In this document: one piece after another, positions 20,501 through 30,919 of the stretch
Numbering within the stretch: the stretch's first letter is position 1
How the letters are laid out: every line of letters starts with the position of its first letter
DNA from: Hydractinia symbiolongicarpus
Lineage: Eukaryota; Cnidaria; Hydrozoa; Anthoathecata; Hydractiniidae
NCBI RefSeq assembly: GCF_029227915.1
Contig: NC_079877.1
Location: 28,421,851-28,485,850 of the forward strand
Direction of reading: 5' to 3'
DNA: 64,000 nucleotides
The notes under the pieces: generated by a model
The model's input: the letters and a program-made list of their open reading frames with translations, nothing else
Databases searched by the model: none
Told to the model about the DNA's origin: nothing
Program-made: the position numbers and the translations under genes

Positions 20501-23500
20501 AAAATATTTCCGAAATTGGGTTTTACAAAACGTGGTCGAAATTATCTATTCCCATTGTGTGGAACGCTCTCGAATCACTTAATCTCATTTTTGTGAGAGA
20601 AGGCCTGGTTGGATGTGCAATTTTTAAAAAAGAATCAGTTAAATTTTAGTAAGCTTTAATGCTCTTATTTTGTTCCGTGACTTGAGTCTAAATTGTTCTT
20701 TGCTAGACAGTTTTTTTCATGGTTAGACAGGGAATTTCCTTTGCCTTTTGCTTTAAAAAGAATCTAGTAGGGAAGTTCGGTAATAAAAGACAAAGGAAAG
20801 GGTGGCGCGTGGCCTTGTGGTTATGGAGTTCGCTTCGCAATCGCAAGGTCTGTGGTTCGGTCCACGGGCATGTTTAGCAAGTGCCTTTACCACAGCTACG
20901 GGTCAACCCATGCCATGTGAGGGAAATTGGGTAGGTATTACCGGTGTATACTTAATGTATACATTCCGAACACAGGACCCACATTGATAACAGTGTTTCC
21001 AACACTGAAGTGGCTAATCCTGTATAAATATTCGGAATAATAATAATAATAATAATAATAAGTTTAAATCGAAAAAATATCGTTGTTTGAATTTAAAGCT
21101 TAAAAACAAAGTTTGATTTGGTTTTGCTACGTCAGGTGCTTTTTTGGCCATTTTCGCGAAAGCAAGTACCTGACTAAGACTGAAATGCAGATTCGCGAAA
21201 GTTTATTCCACGCGAAATAACCTAGGACACCGATTCGTGAAAGTTAAGTTAAAGAAAAAAATTTATATGTTTTATGCAAACTAGTCGTAACCGAAAATTG
21301 CACGTGAAATAAAATTGAATCACTCATTCGCGAAAGTAAATACCCAAAATTAGCGTTTTTCATTCCTCCCAAAACTTTCTCCCTTGGAAAATTTCTCCCT
21401 GTAAAATACTATGATTTGATTTGAGGGACATTAATTAAAATCTAATACTTTTTCTTCTTTTTTTTTAACCAATCTAAGCTTCATTGTTCTTATAAAGTGT
21501 GTTCTTATAAAAAATAATGTATTGAAAAAGTTCTCGTTCGTCACGTACGTACATTTATTTAAAATCTTACCACCAAGTTTTTAACCTTGCAAAATCCAGT
21601 ATTTTTGTTTCACAGAAATATGTTTCAATTTTTAGTGATATAATATACAAATAATTCTGAAAGAAGATAATGTTCAGAATTTAACAGAATTGAAATTTTG
21701 GTAAAGGAGCATTTTTTAGTCTTTCTTCACACCGCAAAACATTGTTTCGACATAATTTTAATTATTTTGACAAGTTTTTCAGCTCACGCAAACATTTTTT
21801 GATTTTCTAAAATCCACATGATTTCCGCTATATTCCTAAAAGGCTGAATAAATTCGTTAACAAAAGTTGCTTTCTCGTGATCCTTTTTTTTCAAGTTTTT
21901 TAATAAACATGTTAACTCATTTTGTGATCCTAAACACCCTTGAGCTATACAATTTGTGTTAATTCATGTCAATTTCTTGTTGAATGCTGGTAGCAACCTC
22001 CTGCAGTTTCGTTATCTATCACTTGGTCTCGCTTATTTAACAAAATTTATAACTTTATCCTTTAAGAACTTTGGCCCAGTCCAGCATAGACTATTTTTTT
22101 GGTAGTTTTTAAAATCTTAAGCCTAGTAAAAACGTTAGAAGAATTTTTTTTGTATCGCAAAAAACCAATTTCTTATTTCAGAATTTTTTCTTTTTTATTT
22201 AAGTCTATTTTTAGCAAAAAATTTAAACTTCCAGATTGGTAGGTAAAATCAAGGCAAGTGTGACCATGGAATCAGTCCAAAAATAGCAATTGTATATTCT
22301 AATTGTTTCAGATAGGGTATTTTTTACCGCAGTGATTAGCTAATTCTGTTAGAAGCAAATTCCCTAAATTCCGTAATCCCCAAAATTTTCATGCTCTATT
22401 TAGTAACTTTAAAATACTGCAAAAACAAAAAGTTAAAATAAAAAAAGATAACATAATGACGTCATCGGCATTCACGAGGAGAAATTTTCCCTTCAAATCT
22501 GGTTTTTATTGTCTTCCTATCATCGATATATTTCCTTAGCAAACCCATTGAAACCTACCTGGTCTGTACTTAATAAATACTAAGCCAAGAATGGTACATA
22601 TTATTAGATCAAACAATTTTAATTTTCTGTTCTTTATCAAATATAAAGTTGAGATCATTTCAATTGCTTTTACAGAAAGAAACAGAAAAAATTATGCAAA
22701 CAAAAGATTCCGTTCCGGTTTTATTTTTGGGTGAAAACAAGGCTTTTTTTGTTTTTTAATGCTTTCATGTAAACTCCACAGACCCACATGCTTCGTTGTG
22801 TTGTTCCAATTTATTTCTGTTTATGAGCGATTCTGTGACCTAAATTCAAATGTTATGCTGTGTTTTTTTGTGTTTTTTTTAGTTATCCTAACTGTATTTT
22901 TTTGGATGTGAAGAAACAACTTGCACTTGGTTATCAAACTACTAAACTGCTTAAATATAAAAGTTATGCTCGCAAAAGTATCGGATTTTTGTATGCTATC
23001 CAACACGGTGCGAAGGTGATTTACGAAACTGATGACGATAACAGCCCAACAATCGGTAAAATCGGATTCGATCCCGAATCATCACTTAATTATCTTGTTT
23101 ACCACACAAACACGCGCAGTGTTGTCAACCCTTATGCTCATTTTGGACAAAGTTCGATTTGGCCTCGCGGTTACCCCCTAGATAAAATCGGTGACGAGCC
23201 AATACATACATTTCGTCAATGCAATAAGCAAAGAGCACTAGTTCAGCAGGGGGTAGTAAACGGAGATCCAGATGTAGATGCGATTTATAGAATTACGCGA
23301 AAAGATGCTAATGTTAACCTGACTGTATCGTTCGATTCAAATGCTAAACCTGTTTTACTACCGAAAGGTATCATGGCGCCATACAATTCCCAGAATACAT
23401 TGCATTTGTATGATGCATTCTGGGGTCTCCTGTTACCACAGACTGTCGCTTTTCGCGTGTGTGATATCTGGCGAGGTTATTGGACGCAAAGACTTTTGTG

Positions 23501-23891
23501 GGAAATAGATGGTAATTTAGCTTTCTTTCCGCCCAACGCCTTTACATTTCGAAACGCCCACAACTATTTAGAAGATTTTATCGATGAAAAACAATTATAT
23601 CATGATTCTGGTCGATTTGTCAACTATCTGAAAGCATGGAGAAGCGATAAAAAACATTTCTTCGACAGAGTGATAGATCTAAGTTTCAGTTTAGTCTCGG
23701 AAAATTTCTGGGAAAGTGACGATACGTTGCTAGTAAAATATTGGCTGATGGACCTTGTCAGCATCGGATATAAGCCACCGACAATTGGAGCTAAAAGTGG
23801 TCCGTGCGATAGCGAGGTTAGTACTGTTCTCCCGAACGAACAAGCTTCATCTTATTTACGAAGCAAAAACACACTGAAGAAATTAGAGTAG
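17506..23891 (+). CDS. STELLO/DUF288-like glycosyltransferase, two exons
   Basis: Exon 1 is 17506-17870 and exon 2 is 22883-23891. The donor TGGAG|GTAAAA and the acceptor ttttttttag|TTATCC join in phase (W-S-Y-P-N-C) to give 457 residues with a TAG stop. I use the ATG at 17506. The N-terminus has one hydrophobic helix at about residues 9-29, so this is probably a type II Golgi membrane protein. Next come KWIVLTTINPPTEDVKKLA and DWKVVVVGDTKSPKYW, then GFLYAIQHGAKVIYETDDDN with an Asp-rich DxD-like site, all typical of the DUF288/STELLO family. Plant STELLO proteins are Golgi glycosyltransferase-like partners of cellulose synthase and are much longer; the substrate of the animal protein is unknown to me. 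Confidence 0.8.
19156..19185. repeat. Perfect 30-bp palindrome
   Basis: The sequence CATGGAGGTAGAAAT is followed directly by its reverse complement, with no loop, giving a perfect 30-bp palindrome in the intron. Confidence 0.9.
19554..19687. repeat. 134-bp foldback (long inverted repeat)
   Basis: The left arm from 19554 (TATACAATAGGTAAACATAG...) is matched by the right arm ending at 19687 over about 41 bases without mismatch. A less perfect inner stem continues the arms around a GC-rich turn (TCCGCTGCGCG) near 19616. It is a snap-back structure of MITE or foldback type. Confidence 0.88.
20800..21061 (+). mobile_element. tRNA-derived SINE
   Basis: The head GGCGCGTGGCCTTGTGG resembles a tRNA with a Pol III A box (about 20806-20818), and GGTTCGGTCCA at 20853-20863 is a good B box. 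A non-tRNA body follows and the element ends in (AAT)n at about 21036-21061. It lies in the sense orientation in the STELLO intron. The tRNA part carries extra changes, so it is a SINE and not a functional tRNA gene. Confidence 0.8.
21110..21340. repeat. Cluster of TTCGCGAAAG motifs
   Basis: TTCGCGAAAG or close variants (TTCGTGAAAG, CACGCGAAAT) recur about every 30-60 bases at roughly 21148, 21193, 21235 and 21328, together with GTCAGGTGC and GTACCTGAC as a small inverted pair near 21128 and 21165. It is probably part of a MITE family. Confidence 0.5.
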
Positions 23892-24337
23892 ATATTTTTA
23901 CATATTTTTGGGATCGAGGTTGCTAACAATGCTTTACAATTTTCTCTACAAAACCACAATATCGCTATTTTTCTCAAACCGTGCACACTCGTAAAATAAC
24001 ACTAACATAACCTTGAATACTTAAATCTGATCGACGTGTGATTATATTTCTAAAAATTCCGCCATTTTACTTGTAAATCACGTGACAACGTGATATGGAA
24101 GTTATATTTGCAAGACCTGAATTAAACAGCGGAGTTATAAATTACTTATAAATACACAATTCACCCCGTATAATCTTACTTATGTAAACAATGACTAAAT
24201 AATTTTTTCAGGGTTTTTCGTTTTTACATAAAGTGTAACCTGGATACCCAGCTACACTTTTACAGATTTGGTCACGTGACGTCGGATGTAAATAAATTCC
24301 GTGGTCACCTAGCCCTTGTTTTGTTAAAATAAGAATG
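23892..24337. other. 3' region of the STELLO-like gene
   Basis: AT-rich sequence after the stop. A candidate poly(A) signal AATAAA is at 24291-24296. A small hairpin (AAAGTGTA...TACACTTT) lies near 24230-24260. Confidence 0.4.
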
Positions 24338-24341
24338 TTAA

Positions 24342-24650
24342 GCCTGGTTTAGACTGACTTGCGTTGCGTTTGCGGAAGCAGAGTACGCATGCGCACTTGT
24401 TCAAATTTCAAACATTGGCGGAAGGATTTTGTTAAAGTTCTAGCGACATGGACGAAGACGAAGCTGTAATTTTTTAAGTTTTACACTTTTTATTATTTGT
24501 TTATCTTTTTTTAAATGAAAATGATATAGAAAAATTTTTACAGACTTGACTCATCTAAATGGCCACCTTTTAAATACTAAGAATTTTGTTTAGGCCACGC
24601 TGTATGCAGCAAGCTATGATGTCTTTACTATGCTTCACAACATATCAAAT
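24342..24650. mobile_element. Left half of a TTAA-flanked DNA transposon
   Basis: TTAA at 24338-24341 is followed by GCCTGGTTTAGACTGACTTG. The matching inverted end is at 38275-38298, on the far side of the Polinton, and is also followed by TTAA. A short frame MDEDEAVIF begins at 24449 and stops soon. TTAA target sites fit piggyBac or related elements. The Polinton inserted into this element. Confidence 0.65.
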
Positions 24651-24934
24651 AGAGATAGGGAAATGTATGTTCTAGCACAGTCGTGTGCGCGCACAGTGAC
24701 GTCACAACAAATCCAGTACCCTGTGGTACCATACCATGTTGAGCTATGGAATTCAAGGGATGTATCCCTAATAAACAGTGCAATGTAATGACGTCATCAA
24801 AATCATACAAAAATAAGTCTCTACCACAATTCCTAAAAGTCTTCGCATATCAAGGCTAAGACCCTATCATACAAAAATGAGTAAAAGGGGGGATTCCCTG
24901 ATATTCATCAAAAATCAACGCATGCGCACTAAAG
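24651..24934 (+). repeat. Left TIR of the Polinton
   Basis: Begins AGAGATAGGGAAATGTATGT. It matches the reverse complement of 37523-37810 along its length with scattered substitutions and small indels, roughly 85-90% identity by eye. It contains GTGTGCGCGCAC and GCATGCGC palindromes. Confidence 0.92.
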
Positions 24935-24998
24935 AGGGGACTCCAAACTTACTCCGTAACTTTAGACTTTGTTTAAAATACTATATTAAATGAGTTGT

Positions 24999-25280
24999 TT
25001 CAAAACGCAAGACGTGCAATAAAGCTGTTGGAAAGCAACCCTGGGTGCTCAGGCATTTCCCCAACAAGTTCAAAACGCAGGACATGTGTAACAAGGCCCT
25101 TGAAAAAGATACCTGGTTGCTCCGGCATGTGCCGGATCAATTCAAAACGCAAGACATGTGCAACAAAGCTGTTGAAAAGATCCCTACATACTGAGGTATA
25201 TACCGGACCGGCTCGGGACGCAAGACATGTGCAAAAAAGCCGTTGAAAAGGATCCCCCGATGCTCAAATATGTGTAACGA
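24999..25280 (+). pseudogene. Tandem FKTQDMCNKAVEK-repeat protein (DUF4116-like), broken
   Basis: Four units of 72 bp (24 codons) start at 24999, 25069, 25141 and 25212. Unit 3 begins FKTQDMCNKAVEK; the units share a CNKA core and a Pro-Asp end. The spacing shows that unit 1 has lost 2 bp and unit 3 has lost 1 bp, so no single frame is open through all four. Similar repeats (Pfam DUF4116-like) occur in proteins of giant viruses and of cnidarian and protist genomes; the function is not known to me. The gene is just inside the left TIR. Confidence 0.65.
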
Positions 25281-25327
25281 GGGCTACTTTTTTAAGGGTT
25301 GGTTTGAAACGTTATACTACTAACAAT

Positions 25328-25468
25328 ATGTGCATTAACTGTCAATCAAATTTCAAAAGCTTTGGAACTGTAGTAGTCATGACATTTATAGCCGGTATTG
25401 GTATCTCCCTACCGCTAATGGCGTTGGCCATGGTACAAGAATCAGAGAGGGAGAAGTATATTAAGTAG
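25328..25468 (+). CDS. 46-residue single-TM protein
   Basis: A short ORF with an ATG start (MCINCQSNF) holds one hydrophobic helix (TVVVMTFIAGIGISLPLMAL) and a charged tail (ESEREKYIK). Small membrane proteins of this kind are common in Polintons, but I do not recognise the family. It is open, unlike its neighbours, though its size makes chance possible. Confidence 0.4.
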   Translation: MCINCQSNFKSFGTVVVMTFIAGIGISLPLMALAMVQESEREKYIK

Positions 25469-25518
25469 AGGATTCAAGACCTATGGTATCGCCTTAATGC
25501 CTTAGAATCATAAAATAA

Positions 25519-25704
25519 ATGGAGCACTGTGAAGACTGTGAAAGGGTACTTGACGAGTATGATAGATGTACCTGCGGGCGTCGGTTCGTGGTAAAGGGTA
25601 AAATGTTGTGCTGGTACTGCTACTATGAATATATCACATATAATGGGGGTGGTTGCGCATGTATAATGAGATGCAATTCTCTGAAATCGTTTGAAATACA
25701 ATAA
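25519..25704 (+). CDS. 61-residue Cys-rich protein, possible zinc-binding
   Basis: The ORF starts MEHCEDCERVLDEYDRCTC and continues with CWYC and CACIMRC, so about ten Cys in pairs suggest a small zinc ribbon. It is uninterrupted and on the same strand as its neighbours. Family not recognised. Confidence 0.45.
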   Translation: MEHCEDCERVLDEYDRCTCGRRFVVKGKMLCWYCYYEYITYNGGGCACIMRCNSLKSFEIQ

Positions 25705-25709
25705 GAAAG

Positions 25710-26283
25710 ATGCTAAAATTTGAGAATGAGCTTGTCAACCCTAAATTATTCTACTCATTTGCTGCTACCTTTGCGGCATCAACGATATTAACATGGACCA
25801 CCTGACAGTGTCAGATCCCATTCCTGCTAACGGGGGTTAGATCAAAGGTACATCGTAGGGTACCATACACGAGACCTTGTGGTAGCTCTCAGGGCAAAGA
25901 CACCCAAAATCTGGTCCTCACATGGAGTGACCCGGTACAACACAAATGCGGTACCGGCAATGAGTCTCGATTTTGAAGAGTACCCTGATTGGGTTGAAAA
26001 GTATCGCCAATCTGGTTCAAAGTAGAGAAGTTGATTTCTGAGCAATTGACGACGGAGCCTGTGAAAAAGGACCGTTATGTAAACGCCAAGCTTAAATACT
26101 ACAAGGATGCAATCACGACTAAATTCTATGGTATGTCAGTACCCTATGATGAACCCTACCAAGCTAGTGCTATCCTACCTATCATCGGTGTATGTGGAAG
26201 GTAAAAACTACTTCCCTCAGGCACACATCACAGAATGCCAGTATAAAGACTTTAAAAAAGAATGGTTGCTGGGCGAGAATTAA
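25710..26283 (+). pseudogene. Unidentified Polinton protein, broken
   Basis: Three coherent segments in different frames appear to belong to one or two genes. The first, at 25710-25805, is 31 codons with a hydrophobic stretch. The second, near 25873-26025, reads TPKIWSSHGVTRYNTNAVPA and DFEEYPDWVEKYRQSG. The third, near 26025-26283, reads YVNAKLKYYKDAITTKFYGM, then in another frame NYFPQAHITECQYKDF and ends at TAA 26281-26283. I do not recognise the family. Confidence 0.45.
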
Positions 26284-26330
26284 AAATCCATGTACTTTAT
26301 AAGCTATACAAGACCTATAAAATATACGGT

Positions 26331-26957
26331 TTAATTAAGGTTTATAATCAGGTGGTAGCGCTTGCATACTGCACAGACTGCTTCCCTCTTCCCTGCCCTT
26401 AGCTCGTTGATGCTATTCACAATCCCATTAAACCGCTGTCGCATCTGTTCTTCCAATAGCATATACCTTTCCTTCTCCCTACTAATCAGGCTGTACTCAT
26501 AATCGCTGTTCACGCCGTTCTCCGTTGCTTTTGAAATCAGATCAACAATAGAGTTTAATTTACTTTCCGCGAGTAGCCTGATACCCTCATGCTTCTTGGA
26601 TTTGACACGGAGCCTTTCTGAAGCGTTCGGGAGACCGGATTGACCTATTCTGGCTGCAATCGCGAGTTCCCCCATGGCACAGGCCAAGGGAACCCCCATA
26701 CCTGAGGCCATAGCTCCAATGCCAAGCCCCGACGTAATCACACTCACGCCAAGCAGTCCGTGGTCACAGAAGTGTACCCACGTATTATGCATTTTAAACT
26801 TCTTGTCAAGCCTGTTCCGCTCCTTGATTTCATCTCGTCGATATACCTCTGTTTCCTCAATCTTTTTTAACCTAAAGACCTGTCCTTCATCCTGCATATC
26901 GGCGTCTTGCGCAGGTGCACTCGGTAGGTTTGGGTACAGCTTAGCTATATCACTCAC
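26331..26957 (-). CDS. Conserved Polinton protein with hydrophobic hairpin
   Basis: About 208 residues, open. It starts MSDIAKLYPNLPSAP, then has a charged helix (FRLKKIEETEVYRRDEIKER), a hydrophobic hairpin (LLGVSVITSGLGIGAMASGM...PLACAMGELAIAA), and a helical tail (ESKLNSIVDLISKATENG, then EKERYMLLEEQM). I recognise this layout from cnidarian mobile-element proteins; its function is unknown to me and it is possibly a membrane or virion protein. The codon at the frame's start is GTG (26957). An ATG at 26961-26959 is separated from the frame by a 4-bp GAGT duplication, which may have broken initiation. Confidence 0.6.
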   Translation of the reverse strand: MSDIAKLYPNLPSAPAQDADMQDEGQVFRLKKIEETEVYRRDEIKERNRLDKKFKMHNTWVHFCDHGLLGVSVITSGLGIGAMASGMGVPLACAMGELAIAARIGQSGLPNASERLRVKSKKHEGIRLLAESKLNSIVDLISKATENGVNSDYEYSLISREKERYMLLEEQMRQRFNGIVNSINELRAGKREAVCAVCKRYHLIINLN

Positions 26958-27681
26958 TCATATTCTATCAGCAAATGCATCGTAAGGCCGGTGAACGAGA
27001 CGTTCTTTTCATGGTGGCAGACGTCTGTTAGCATGAACTCTAGTCAGGGGGAGGTAAACGGGGATGTCCCAGGACCAGGTTAACATGTCCCACCCCAGGC
27101 GTTCAATTCTTTAGTGGGAAGCAGGGCCATAATTTTAGACTTTTTACCATCAAGCAGGCAGTCTTCTTCATCCAACTGCGGACAATCCTGTCAGTCAGTC
27201 CTGTGATAGGCATCATGGTCACCGCCCGTGTAGTACTTTTTTGCAGGGTCGTAGGGCAGGCCCAAAAGCTCCTGCAATGGTCTGTTAATCACCACCTTAT
27301 AGCCATCGCTGACACGGAGCCTACAGACTCCATTTTTTAAGACAAGAAGCTTGATCTTGTCTTCCGTCTGGCTGTTGACAATAGTCGCGATATCCTCTAT
27401 CCTGTACAAACCTTTCATAATCTCGATCCGGGTCACCCTCTGATCAGGCCCCACTTTACGTATGGTAAAGTCGTTATTACCATACAGGTTCAGCCATTCA
27501 GGTCAATACTGATGGATTTCAATGCAATTCTCGTGCCCTGTCCCAGGTAGTCTTCAAATATAGTGGGCTTCTCAATATCACTGATATACAGTTGCTTCGT
27601 CTTTGTTTTAAGACAAAGGATGAACATATACTCATACAACCCTAAGGCAAAGTACAAAAGTAACAGGGGGGGAATGGGCAC
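26955..27681 (-). pseudogene. Conserved Polinton protein, candidate structural protein, frameshifted
   Basis: The pieces in order are MFILCLKTKTKQLYISDIEK...YLGQGTRIALKSISIDLNG (27490-27681), RVTRIEIMKGLYRIEDIATI...LLVLKNGVCRLRVSDG...LQELLGLPYD (27191-27454) and a C-terminal part reaching a TGA at 26956-26954 that overlaps the start region of the next gene. Beta-rich, short-loop sequence of this size would fit a minor capsid (jelly-roll) protein, but I cannot prove it. At least two frame changes and one stop are present. Confidence 0.5.
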
Positions 27682-27695
27682 ATACTGTTAAAGAT

Positions 27696-28810
27696 TTGGA
27701 GCATCAGGGCCTGTACGTGAGTACAGACTCGCATATTGAGGTAGCCTTCCCCGAGTTTGCCAAGTATGCTATAAAAATCCCCACCAATCTGCTGAATGAC
27801 CCTGTTAGGGTGGCCTGGACAGGGCAGGCCTTAGAATACTGGAATATCCAGGTTAATTTCGCTACCCATTGCGCATCAACAGCCCTAGGCATATCCGGGA
27901 AGCACATGACAGGCTCCGTACCCCTTGTCAACTCCATCTTTAAATTTCATGCCTATTACCACATGCGTCGTGTTCTGACAAGAATGAGAGTCCCCATGCC
28001 CTATGACGATGGGTTTTCTTAATACAAAAACCCCTACTTAACCTCTGGATACGCCCAAGTATGCTGCGAGTATGGTGCAGATCCCAATAGTCCGTACAAA
28101 TTCAAGGTCGTCATGTCGTCATTGACAAATGGTAGATGGTGGTCACAAGTTGATGGGGATTGGGCCAAGTTCATAATCACCACAAGCCAAGGCCTAACAT
28201 CGTAGGGCCTAACCAAGCTATCCGAGAGTATTCGCGTCTACGTGATCTTGCTACTGGGGTCTCAAGCAGGGGCTAAAGCATCCCTTCTATGGTCCGGTGC
28301 AGATAACTATACAGCAAGGCAAATTCTATTGCAAAAATTCGAGGCCATGGTACAGCGCCAAGAGAATGTAGGGCATGACATTACGGTGTTGCAATATGAT
28401 CGAACTCCGGTAAATTTTGCCGTCATACCCGGCGTGTACATGCTGCCTTCCGACATGAACCTGAGGATAGGAAAAATTGTGGGTTACAACAACAATATCC
28501 TCATAGCACCCGCCAATGTAAACGTGGGCGTACAGGTCGATGTAAATAACAAGTATGTTGTGAGGCATACTACGCCCCCCCCCTACCTCCAAAGCATACT
28601 CCCAAACATGTTATGCCTCCTATACCTCCTAAGCATGCTACACCTATTACACCTCCCATACATACTCCCGATCATACCATACAGGCTATACCATCTATAA
28701 CTCACAAGCATGCTACGCCTCATATACCCGAGCAACCACAAAAAAATCAGCACGAGGATACCAAGGCCGCAGGGGTGGGTATAATCATTGTTTACATCTG
28801 GTCTAAATAG
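27696..28810 (+). pseudogene. Conserved Polinton protein with Pro-rich tail, two stops and a frameshift
   Basis: One frame runs from 27696 (MEHQGLYVSTDSHIEVAFPE) through FATHCASTALGISGKH, FKFHAYYHMRRVL, IRVYVILLLGSQAGA and VYMLPSDMNLRIGKIVGYNN, with in-frame stops at 28020-28022 and 28203-28205. At a run of nine C (28575-28583) the frame shifts. A Pro/Thr/His-rich tail (PPIPPKHATPITPP) then continues to a C-terminal hydrophobic GVGIIIVYIW and a stop at 28810. About 370 codons in all. I know the sequence type from cnidarian Polinton-like loci; a structural role is likely but unproven. Confidence 0.6.
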
Positions 28811-28812
28811 GC

Positions 28813-30043
28813 TTATTTCCTCATATAGAACACGACAAAACCAGAGGCTGCCACGGTGGTCATGTATAGATGTTTTGCTGCCTATTCCACGACTGTTGCC
28901 GCTACCCTCAGAAGGAAGGAGACAACCGTGCCGATAATCCCGGGTAATGCAACACCCGCCAAGTACTTTAAGAATTTACCCAATCTTTCAAGCTGTTTCT
29001 CTAAAAACCCTTCACTTCCCCCTGCAGCACCCGCCGCGGCAGAACCTCTTGTAACGGCAAGTACAATGATGCTTATCAACAGGCCAATAGCAGAGACGGT
29101 ACTCGCTATAGTCAGACCCTGCTCCCGGAAAAGGGTTTTAAGCTTTTCAAACAAGGGCATGTCATTTCCGGCAATTTTCATCACCTCGGACTTAATATTC
29201 TTCATATGCTTAAAAATCTCGGATGAAAGTAGACCATGTGTACTCGACACAGCCTTTTTTTCATCCTTCAATTCTTCAATATTTTCCTAAAGGCTAGCGA
29301 TTTCTCTATCCCTTGCGCCCCAGCCTTCTGCTTAGATGTTTCAACCTACCCTCTTTTTCAATAAGATTGCTATCATATTTAATAATGTCATCCTTCAAAT
29401 TTTTAATGTTATTCTGCAAGGTTTCAATTTCGAGTTTTATCTCCCGCATATCAATGGCCCCAATGTCGTCGATGCCGGCAAACGATGTATCTACAAAACC
29501 CTCTACATTGTATGCAAAATTTTAGATACCATCTAATGTTTCCATCTGAATTATCTCACCCTCCTTACACGAAGCCTTCTTTTCACCCCTATTCACAAGG
29601 ACATTAACATCCCAAATGAAGTTCTGAGCTTTTACTTTAAGTCCCGTATGAAATCCGCCCCCAAATTACCTATATTGGTACCGGCGGCCAGCAAACCAAC
29701 GTTTTTATATATTAAATCACTAATATCTATACCTCTATAAAAAGACGTTTTCCTTCCAAATGAAAAGCCTCATAGGAAATCACATGGACTTCTACCTCCC
29801 TCGCCCTCGGATACTTTCTAATTTGATTATAAAGATCGTCGAACTTCGCATTTACCAGCTCCCTGGCCGTATCAATACCCGTAGCCGTGGTGTCTCCATT
29901 TTGTTGTTGTCCCGATGGTGATGGAAGTTGCTGCGTTCCACGGTCTTGCTGTGTTGATGGTCTATCGTCCCTATCACCCCCCCCCCCCCCCTACCCTTAT
30001 CCTCATCCGGAAGATCATGATCAAATACTGGATTAGTCGACAT
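28813..30043 (-). pseudogene. Polinton membrane protein, heavily frameshifted
   Basis: The N-terminus at 30043 (MSTNPVFDHDLPDEDKG) is acidic and Gly-rich and meets a run of 15 C on the + strand (29977-29991), a probable slippage site. The middle (29290-29850) has only short readable pieces. The C-terminal part at 28882-29271 is open, with LTIASTVSAIGLLISIIVL and ALPGIIGTVVSFLLRVAATV as membrane segments, an in-frame TAG, then a further hydrophobic VAASGFVVFYMRK to a TAA at 28813. It converges on the 27696-28810 gene. Function unknown. Confidence 0.5.
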
Positions 30044-30123
30044 CTTTATTTAGAAGATTTCCCTATATATAATAAACATGAGCATATTAGGAACGGCCTG
30101 ATACCCATATGTGGAGACTAAGC

Positions 30124-30912
30124 AACTCCTCGGTATAAAAGGACAAAAACTACGGATTCAGATTAGTCACATACCCTCAACCATAAACCAAAATCAAGAC
30201 CTATATGTGGATATTCCCAATATGCCCCAGAATGATGTCATTTTTCGAGGTAGTCTCAAGTTTTATTTGACCTGACGCTAACAGGAACAAACACCAAGCG
30301 TACCATTGTCAGCAATATAGGCAAAAGCTCGAGTTCGACAAGATTACTCATGAAGGCCTGGCAAGTGCTATGATGTCAACGTATAGTCGTCTCGCTTTGT
30401 CCTACGAACGCATTCTCCGTAGCAAGGTAGTCATGATGAAGAAGCAGGATACCTCGTATAACCTCCAGATTGACACTCTTACCAGGTCCTTAAAGGGTGT
30501 GTTGCTACTCTTCATAGACCCGGGAAAAGTGAAACCCTATGCCGGTTACAACGATTTCTTTTACAATCCGAAGATTGAGAGTATTAGTATCACTGTCGAG
30601 TAAGAGCTATACTCGCATGCGATGCTTCCCAAGGACCATTTGGAGCAGATCGTCAACATTTTCGGTGCCTATGATAGTAATGTCAACATTGGCCAATTGT
30701 TCAATGAGAGATACACCCTATTTGTGGATTTTCAGGCCTCTCTCGATGATATCCTACATGGTAGCGGAAGACCATTACAACGCGTGAGTGATGGCATCAC
30801 GTTTCATATGACCGAAAAGGCCGATGGAAATCGGAATTTTACATGTGTGTATTTGCTCCAGGACGCCCAAATGAACATCCTGGACGGTAGGCTCAATGGT
30901 GTGTTGTATTAA
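30124..30912 (+). pseudogene. Major-capsid-like protein with internal deletion
   Basis: The N-terminal piece near 30124-30290 reads GIKGQKLRIQISHIPSTINQ and DLYVDIPNMPQND, and the C-terminal piece at 30370-30912 reads YNPKIESISITVE, then a TAA at 30601-30603, then LYSHAMLPKDHLEQIVNIFG...RYTLFVDFQ and ends at TAA 30910-30912. The beta-strand pattern and the 'DLYVDIP...GSLKFY' opening resemble the double jelly-roll capsid proteins of Polintons. At about 260 codons it is roughly half the usual length, so the central part is missing. Not functional. Confidence 0.5.
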
Positions 30913-30919
30913 ATAAAAG

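Larger units (their letters stand above)
17871..22882 (+). other. 5-kb intron of the STELLO-like gene
   Basis: Bounded by GT and AG. It contains the repeats listed separately (palindrome, foldback, SINE, TTCGCGAAAG cluster) and no coding exon that I can recognise. Short open stretches at 18241-18516 (-) and 18702-18908 (-) have no domain. Confidence 0.65.

Noticed and set aside
20800-20875. Functional tRNA gene
   Set aside because: A and B boxes are present, but the acceptor stem does not close and a SINE body with an (AAT)n tail follows, so it is a tRNA-derived SINE.
24999-25280. Non-coding 72-bp tandem satellite
   Set aside because: The units encode a coherent repeated peptide with a CNKA core and sit inside the Polinton, so a broken repeat-protein gene fits better.
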